Shown one piece after another: positions 5,648-9,248 of a stretch of DNA of 9,248 nt. Below the pieces are notes generated by a model. That model ran no database searches, was not told where the DNA came from, and worked only from the letters and a program-made list of their open reading frames with translations. The stretch spans positions 1-9,248 of the forward strand of contig JAWLBS010000207.1 in assembly GCA_041687575.1 (NCBI GenBank), given 5' to 3'. Within the stretch, counting starts at the first letter, position 1, and each line of letters starts with the position of its first letter. The stretch comes from JANYLN01 sp041687575. Lineage in GTDB: Bacteria > Planctomycetota > Phycisphaerae > UBA1845 > JANYLN01. Both the position numbers and the translations under genes were made by a program.

Positions 5648-5706
5648 AGCGGGTCGCGGCCTGCTTCGCCGCATGGCGGCTACGCAGGCCTGTGACGCGA
5701 CCCGCT
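5648..5706. repeat. Long nested hairpin
   Basis: AGCGGGTCGCG (5648-5658) pairs with CGCGACCCGCT (5696-5706). GCCTGC (5659-5664) pairs with GCAGGC (5684-5689), leaving a 6-base bulge (CTGTGA). The loop holds a further 5-bp stem, GCCGC/GCGGC (5668-5672 and 5676-5680), with a 3-base loop. That makes 22 base pairs in 59 bases. There is no T run on either side, so it is not a standard terminator. Confidence 0.65.
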
Positions 5707-6104
5707 CCCCCCGGGATGACTTATTCTGCCCCTGCGGGGCATTGTTGCCAACAGCAGTGGTTGGCGAGCAGAGCCCGGGCAGAGCCCCCCCTACATGGCA
5801 CGGCCCTGCTTCCGGCTTCGTCGAACGGCGACTACGCCGGGACGAGTCGCAGGTGGCACCCGAAAAGGCTTTGGCGGGACGAGTCCGCGTTAGATGGAAA
5901 CATGGTTGTCAACGGCACGAACCTGGTGGACAGATAGCTTGCCCGCATTGGCGGGTGTCGATCAGGCTCGAGCGCGTAAGCAGTTATCCATCCGAGGGTT
6001 TACCGCGCCCGTGAGGTCGCGGCTCCTTCCCTTGCGGGGTGCGTTCGCAGGCACCTGGTGCTATACTCCGGCCGGGATTCGACGGCCGGGAGATTTGTTG
6101 CCTG

Positions 6105-7397
6105 ATGAACACGCTCTTTATCTTTTCGGATCAGCAGCACCGTTACACGCTGGGCTGTATGGGGCATCCGCAGGCGCGGACACCGAACCTGGATCGGTTG
6201 GCGCTGGAGGGGACGCTCTTTCGGCGGTGCTATTCGAACAATCCGGTCTGCGGGCCGTTTCGGGGGTTGCTGCTGACGGGGCAGTACACGAGTCGCTGCG
6301 GCGTGTTGCGCAACGGAGACCCCCTGCCGGCGGGGGTGCCGACCTGGGCGGACACGTTCAACGCCGCGGGCTATCGCACGGGCTTCGTCGGCAAGTGGCA
6401 CTTGGGCGGGGCGGGCAACGGGCCGATCGCGCCGTCGCTGCGCGGGGGCTTCCAGGATTTCGTCGGCTACCAGTGCTACAACGGGTTCTACAAGGATGTA
6501 AACTTCTACGACGAGGCCGGCTGCGAGCACCGCTTCGACCGGCACCGCACCGAGGTGACGACCGACCTGGCGCTCGAGCGGCTCGAACGGATGGCAAATC
6601 AGCCATTTTCGCTGGTCGTGTCCTACCAGGCGCCGCACTACCCGGAGCAACCCTCGCCGGAGTGTGACCAGATGTTCAAGGGAGTGCGGATCGAGCGGCG
6701 GCCGAACAGCCGCGAGGTCGACCCGTTCACCCGGACGCACAGCCCGCCGAGTCCGTGGCCGCCTGAACCCGATCTTGACTGGCAGCGCTACGGGAACGAC
6801 CTCGACGAGTATCTCCGCCTGTACTACGCCTTCTGCAGCCAGCTCGATGCCAACGTCGGGCGGCTGCTGCAGGCCCTTGAGCGGCTGGGCCTGGCGGAAG
6901 ACACCGCGGTGTTCTACACCAGCGATCACGGCGACATGCAGGGCAGTCACGGCCTGAAGAACAAGAACCTGCCGTACGAGGAGTCGGCCGGCATCCCGCT
7001 GGTCGCCCGCGTGCCGGGCGGTCCGGCCGGACGGGTATCGGATGCCCTGGTCTCCGGCGTGGACTTCATGCCAACATGCCTGGAACTGGCGGGCGTGACC
7101 GTGCCGGAAACGGTCGACGGGCGGAGCTTTGCCGGTTACCTGCTGGGCAGGGCGGACGAACCTGACTGGCCGACGTTCGTCGAGTGTACGGGAGGGAGTC
7201 CCTGGTGCATGGTCTGCCGGGGTCGGTGGAAGCTGGTCGCCGACCGGACGCAGGACGGGCTGAAGCCGACGATGCTGTTCGATATGAAAACCGATCCGTA
7301 TGAGATGAGGAACCTCCTCGCCGCCGAATCATCGGCGGATGTTCGCGAGCAGCTGCTGCAAGTGCTGCGGAAATGGGATGCAGGCGTACGGACATAA
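6105..7397 (+). CDS. Sulfatase (type I, formylglycine-dependent family)
   Basis: 430 residues, typical of the alkaline phosphatase-like sulfatase superfamily, which hydrolyse sulfate esters. The start ATG 6105 gives MNTLFIFSDQQHRYTLGCMG, the family's usual opening; GGGAG at 6088-6092 is 12 bases upstream, a long but usable spacing. Active-site features in order are D9-Q10 (metal ligand region), C49-G-P-F-R53 (the C-x-P-x-R signature whose cysteine becomes formylglycine), GKWHLG (K97, H99), H178 in SYQAPH, SDHGDM (D274, H275) and GLKNKN (K285/K287). The signature has F where most members have S (CxPSR), which may affect maturation or substrate. There is no signal peptide, so the enzyme is probably cytoplasmic, unlike many planctomycete sulfatases that are exported. 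The C-terminal LFDMKTDPYEMRNL motif is typical and the protein looks complete. The substrate cannot be named. The neighbours give no pathway link, and no sulfatase-maturation gene is in the window. Confidence 0.92.
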   Translation: MNTLFIFSDQQHRYTLGCMGHPQARTPNLDRLALEGTLFRRCYSNNPVCGPFRGLLLTGQYTSRCGVLRNGDPLPAGVPTWADTFNAAGYRTGFVGKWHLGGAGNGPIAPSLRGGFQDFVGYQCYNGFYKDVNFYDEAGCEHRFDRHRTEVTTDLALERLERMANQPFSLVVSYQAPHYPEQPSPECDQMFKGVRIERRPNSREVDPFTRTHSPPSPWPPEPDLDWQRYGNDLDEYLRLYYAFCSQLDANVGRLLQALERLGLAEDTAVFYTSDHGDMQGSHGLKNKNLPYEESAGIPLVARVPGGPAGRVSDALVSGVDFMPTCLELAGVTVPETVDGRSFAGYLLGRADEPDWPTFVECTGGSPWCMVCRGRWKLVADRTQDGLKPTMLFDMKTDPYEMRNLLAAESSADVREQLLQVLRKWDAGVRT

Positions 7398-7420
7398 GCC
7401 CCTGCACCCCCTGTTCGACA

Positions 7421-7438
7421 GTAACACTTCACCCGTCT
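7421..7438 (+). repeat. Left terminal inverted repeat of the IS66-type element
   Basis: 18 bases, an exact reverse complement of 7825-7842. The coding remnant of the transposase begins immediately inside it, so the deletion removed everything between this end and the C-terminal part of the gene. Confidence 0.85.
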
Positions 7439-7440
7439 TC

Positions 7441-7857
7441 GATCCGCAGCGGTACGGCTCGCGGATCCAGCGGATCGACCAGCGTCTGATGGTGCTGGCC
7501 AAGGGCACGTACAGCGACGCCGATGCGGCCCGGCTGGCCAGGCGGCTGCTGAAATACTGCAACGAGTTGTTCACGTTCCTGGATCGGCCGGAGGTGCCGT
7601 TTGAGAACAATCTGGCCGAGCGGATGGTTCGTCCGGCGGTGTTGCTGCGTAAGATCAGCCAGGGCAACCGCAGCGAGCGAGGCGCGGCGATCCAGGCGGT
7701 GCTGATGAGTGTGTACCGGACGTTGAAATTGCGAGGGCACGATCCGGTCGGCACGATCGTTTCGGCGTTGCGAACCTACCTGAGCTACGGGCGAATTGCC
7801 GCCGTTACCAGTACAATCCGTTGCAGACGGGTGAAGTGTTACCCCATTTGTATCTGA
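7441..7857 (+). pseudogene. C-terminal fragment of IS66-family transposase
   Basis: About 138 codons of an IS66 (DDE) transposase, a protein normally near 500 residues. The fragment starts at FDPQRYGSRIQRIDQRLMVL and includes ELFTFLDRPEVPFENNLAER, the region carrying the catalytic glutamate of the DDE triad (NNLAER). It then has RPAVLLRKISQGNRSERGA, QAVLMSVYRTLKLRGHDP and ALRTYLSYG, the usual end of the family. The first two catalytic aspartates and the N-terminal zinc and helical domains are missing, so it cannot act as a transposase. No start codon with a ribosome site is visible; ATG 7489 is the first in-frame ATG inside the remnant. The frame crosses the right terminal repeat, and the stop (TGA 7855-7857) lies outside the element. 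Confidence 0.88.
7825..7842 (-). repeat. Right terminal inverted repeat of the IS66-type element
   Basis: An exact reverse complement of 7421-7438 over 18 bases. It overlaps the last codons of the transposase remnant. Confidence 0.85.
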
Positions 7858-7983
7858 ACGCAACGCTCATCCGAGGGATTCCATGGCCACACACCCGGCT
7901 TCGCCAGACAACGGCTGCGCCGTGGCAAGCATCGTGGCCATGGCACCCGGCGCAGCCCGCCCTACGGCCGCCGTTGCTGTGTC

Positions 7984-8010
7984 TAATCTGTGTAATATGC
8001 GAAATCTGCG
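7984..8010 (+). repeat. Three tandem 9-bp units
   Basis: TAATCTGTG, TAATATGCG and AAATCTGCG follow each other without gaps in an otherwise GC-rich spacer between the IS66 remnant and the lipoprotein gene. They are too few and diverged to infer a function. The rest of 7858-8048 shows no gene or clear regulatory site. Confidence 0.5.
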
Positions 8011-8048
8011 GAAGGCCGTTTCGCCCGGAGCGTTGCAGCGGCCGGCAG

Positions 8049-8936
8049 TTACTCCCCGGCCAGCATCCGCGGGGCGACGACGTTGGCGATGAACTCCGGT
8101 ACGGTCGTCTCCAGGTGGGCGCCGAAATCGTCGTCGGACCCGTATCGTGGCGTCCAGCGGATGTACTCGATCCGGCAGTAGAGCCGCCGCACGCGCTCGT
8201 CGGCGCCGGCTGGGACGGCGAAGCCTTGCAATCCGGCGATTCGCCGGCCCTCGAACTGGCGGTCGGCAGTGCCGAACAGCGGCACGAGGACTTTGAGCAC
8301 GTCGTCGCGATGGGAGAGGGTCACGTACATCCGGCCGCGGACGTGCTGCAGCGCGCGGGTCAGGTCGTAGTCGGCGCTCATCGAGGAACTCAGCAGCACG
8401 ACGTCGGTGACCTGCACGGAAGGCGGCAGCGCCTCCAGGGCGAACACCGCGACGGCCGTTCCCGCCGAAAGCGCCATCAGGTAGAGCGGCTCGCCGGGAT
8501 GCTCCCGCCGGATCACGACGATCCGTTCGGCCACCTGTCGGGCCTGATCCCTCTTGTATCTTTCGCTGGCCCACTGGTCAGCCAGTGCGCCCAGGCGTGT
8601 CTGCCACTCGTACTCGCGAATGGCCCCGCCATAGCCGGCCAACCGCAGGCCTTCCTTGACTTGCTCGCCCCAATCGACGAGCGGGTTGCCGCCCCCGGCT
8701 CCGTCGAGGTAGATGACCACGCCGCGTCCGCCTGTGCCGCCATTGGCTGGGCCCGTCGGTGCCACCGGTTCCATGCGATCCCCTCCGCACCCGCCGAGGG
8801 CCAGCAGGCCGATGGCCAGGATCGCCGCTGCGCTGCGGAAGGCGTTGACCGATCCCAAGTCCCCCGAACCGCGCGAGGGTCCGCGGCGAAAGCGACGGCC
8901 CGCCGCCGCGATGGACATTCCTGCTTGACCTTGCAT
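8049..8936 (-). CDS. Predicted lipoprotein with alpha/beta-hydrolase fold
   Basis: 295 residues from ATG 8936, chosen for the G-run (AAGGGGGG) 9 bases upstream; ATG 8918 is also possible, and the frame is open back to ATG 9059. A basic N-terminal stretch precedes a hydrophobic segment (AAAILAIGLLALGGC) ending in a lipobox-like LGGC with C50. The leader would be unusually long (about 49 residues), so the true start may be nearer the membrane segment, for instance a TTG codon about 26 residues further in. The mature part begins with a Gly/Pro-rich linker, then VVIYLDGAGGGN (first beta strand and oxyanion turn) and YLMALSAGTAVAVFALE with S157 in an A-x-S-x-G nucleophile elbow. VTLSHRDDVLKVL follows, where D211 or D212 may be the catalytic acid, and H274 in GAHLETTVPEF is a candidate histidine. 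It is likely an envelope-anchored hydrolase of unknown substrate. It is read towards the IS66 remnant and no operon partner is visible. Confidence 0.75.
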   Translation of the reverse strand: MQGQAGMSIAAAGRRFRRGPSRGSGDLGSVNAFRSAAAILAIGLLALGGCGGDRMEPVAPTGPANGGTGGRGVVIYLDGAGGGNPLVDWGEQVKEGLRLAGYGGAIREYEWQTRLGALADQWASERYKRDQARQVAERIVVIRREHPGEPLYLMALSAGTAVAVFALEALPPSVQVTDVVLLSSSMSADYDLTRALQHVRGRMYVTLSHRDDVLKVLVPLFGTADRQFEGRRIAGLQGFAVPAGADERVRRLYCRIEYIRWTPRYGSDDDFGAHLETTVPEFIANVVAPRMLAGE

Positions 8937-9111
8937 GTCCAAACGCCCCCCTTCACCCTGAGCAAAAGGGCCCAGGGCACGTGAATCGCCGATCGGCCGC
9001 ACCATGGAGGCTGGACCGGTCAACCTGTCCTCTCTGATTCTATGGCTTCGTTTCCCCATCAGAGTCGCAGGGTCGACAAAGGCGGGATGGATGTGTCGAG
9101 CAACGTAGACA
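8937..9111. other. Spacer between the lipoprotein gene and tRNA-Leu
   Basis: About 175 bases with no gene that I can support. On the minus strand TAGAAT (plus-strand 9037-9042) resembles a -10 box for the lipoprotein gene, but the expected -35 position shows nothing close to TTGACA, so I do not call a promoter. Confidence 0.4.
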
Positions 9112-9194
9112 TGGGGTAGGTGGGAATCGAACCCACACGCCCTTGCGGGCAGGGGATTTTAAGTCCCCAGCGTCTGCCGTTCCGCCACTACCCC
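9112..9194 (-). tRNA. tRNA-Leu (anticodon UAA)
   Basis: 83 bases with a complete cloverleaf on the minus strand. The acceptor stem is GGGGTAG/CTACCCC with discriminator A, the base used by tRNA-Leu. The D arm is GCGGAACGGCAGACGC. The anticodon stem GGGGA/TCCCC encloses loop CTTAAAA with anticodon TAA. The long variable arm has stem GCCC-GCAA-GGGC, as expected for a class II tRNA. The T arm is GTGGG-TTCGATT-CCCAC. The 3' CCA is not encoded, so it must be added after transcription. The anticodon reads UUA and possibly UUG, which are rare in GC-rich genomes. Confidence 0.96.
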
Positions 9195-9248
9195 GGAGGC
9201 TGCGCATGCCAGCCGCCTGCTTGAATTGTCCCTGCCGGGCGCGCCAAC

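Larger units (their letters stand above)
5468..6104. other. Non-coding spacer with hairpins and short repeats
   Basis: About 640 bases without a credible gene; open frames here are shadows or lack start signals and domains. It contains hairpin repeat copy c (5482-5533), hairpins AGCCC/GGGCT (5600-5614) and TGCCCC/GGGGCA (5727-5741), a strong nested hairpin (5648-5706), a direct repeat of CGGGACGAGTC (5838-5848 and 5875-5885), and a small CCCGC/GCGGG stem near 5942-5955. TATACT at 6062-6067 could be a -10 box for the sulfatase gene, but no convincing -35 box stands at the right distance. Confidence 0.65.
7421..7842 (+). mobile_element. Internally deleted IS66-family element with intact terminal inverted repeats
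   Basis: GTAACACTTCACCCGTCT at 7421-7438 is the exact reverse complement of 7825-7842, an 18-bp perfect inverted repeat that starts with GTAA as IS66 ends do. Between them lies only the C-terminal part of an IS66 transposase; a full element of this family is usually 2 kb or more. The 422-bp element is therefore a deletion derivative that could still be moved by a transposase supplied elsewhere. IS66 normally makes 8-bp target duplications, but the flanks (GTTCGACA left, CCCATTTG right) do not match, so either a later rearrangement occurred or the duplication has decayed. It lies 23 bases downstream of the sulfatase stop codon and leaves that gene whole. Confidence 0.85.

Noticed and set aside
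5894..6667. 257-codon plus-strand frame overlapping the sulfatase start
   Set aside because: No domain or ribosome site, and most of it is the sulfatase gene read out of phase.
6000..6950. 316-codon minus-strand frame opposite the sulfatase
   Set aside because: Antisense shadow; the sulfatase reading has all catalytic motifs.
7413..7850. Target site duplication around the IS66-type element
   Set aside because: The 8 bases on each side (GTTCGACA and CCCATTTG) do not match.
8937..9059. Longer N-terminus of the lipoprotein from ATG 9059
   Set aside because: No ribosome site, and it would place the lipobox about 90 residues in, too far for a signal peptide.

Overview
The window comes from a high-GC bacterial chromosome, most likely a Planctomycetota member or a relative. 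This is inferred from the gene mix: a BlaI repressor with an M56 (BlaR1-like) membrane protease, an ECF sigma factor with a large extra domain, a sulfatase, an IS66 remnant, and long intergenic stretches full of GC-rich palindromes. No marker gene settles the phylum.

Layout. Positions 1-267 (minus) hold the N-terminal 89 codons of a membrane protein, probably an MFS transporter. Positions 268-1179 appear non-coding and hold degenerate repeats: four copies of a 13-bp palindrome of the type GGGGTCAGACCCC in a mirror arrangement, a ~74-bp direct repeat, and hairpin repeats framed by a 12-bp inverted repeat. A promoter with a BlaI-type operator (ACTAC-TGCG-GTAGT, 1192-1205) drives blaI (1272-1664). 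blaI overlaps by ATGA a gene for an M56 metalloprotease (1661-4045). Its C-terminal region is not a penicillin-binding sensor, and its last ~47 residues are encoded by a copy of the intergenic repeat.

After 117 bp comes the most unusual gene (GTG 4163-5467). It encodes an ECF-type sigma-70 factor (regions 2 and 4) fused in one reading frame to a class II aminoacyl-tRNA synthetase catalytic domain closely resembling PheS, the phenylalanyl-tRNA synthetase alpha subunit. The fold motifs, including motif 3 and the motif 2 GRVFR arginines, are kept. Several residues that bind phenylalanine in true PheS are changed, and the tRNA-binding coiled coil is absent. This looks like a transcription factor with a built-in small-molecule or adenylate sensor. 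The gene order suggests a possible chain: envelope signal, M56 protease, BlaI cleavage, derepression of the operon, and sigma-PheS output.

Positions 5468-6104 are non-coding and hold more hairpins and repeats. A sulfatase without a signal peptide follows (6105-7397). Twenty-three bases downstream lies an internally deleted IS66-type element (7421-7842) with perfect 18-bp terminal inverted repeats. On the minus strand are a predicted lipoprotein with an alpha/beta-hydrolase fold (8049-8936) and a tRNA-Leu(UAA) gene (9112-9194).
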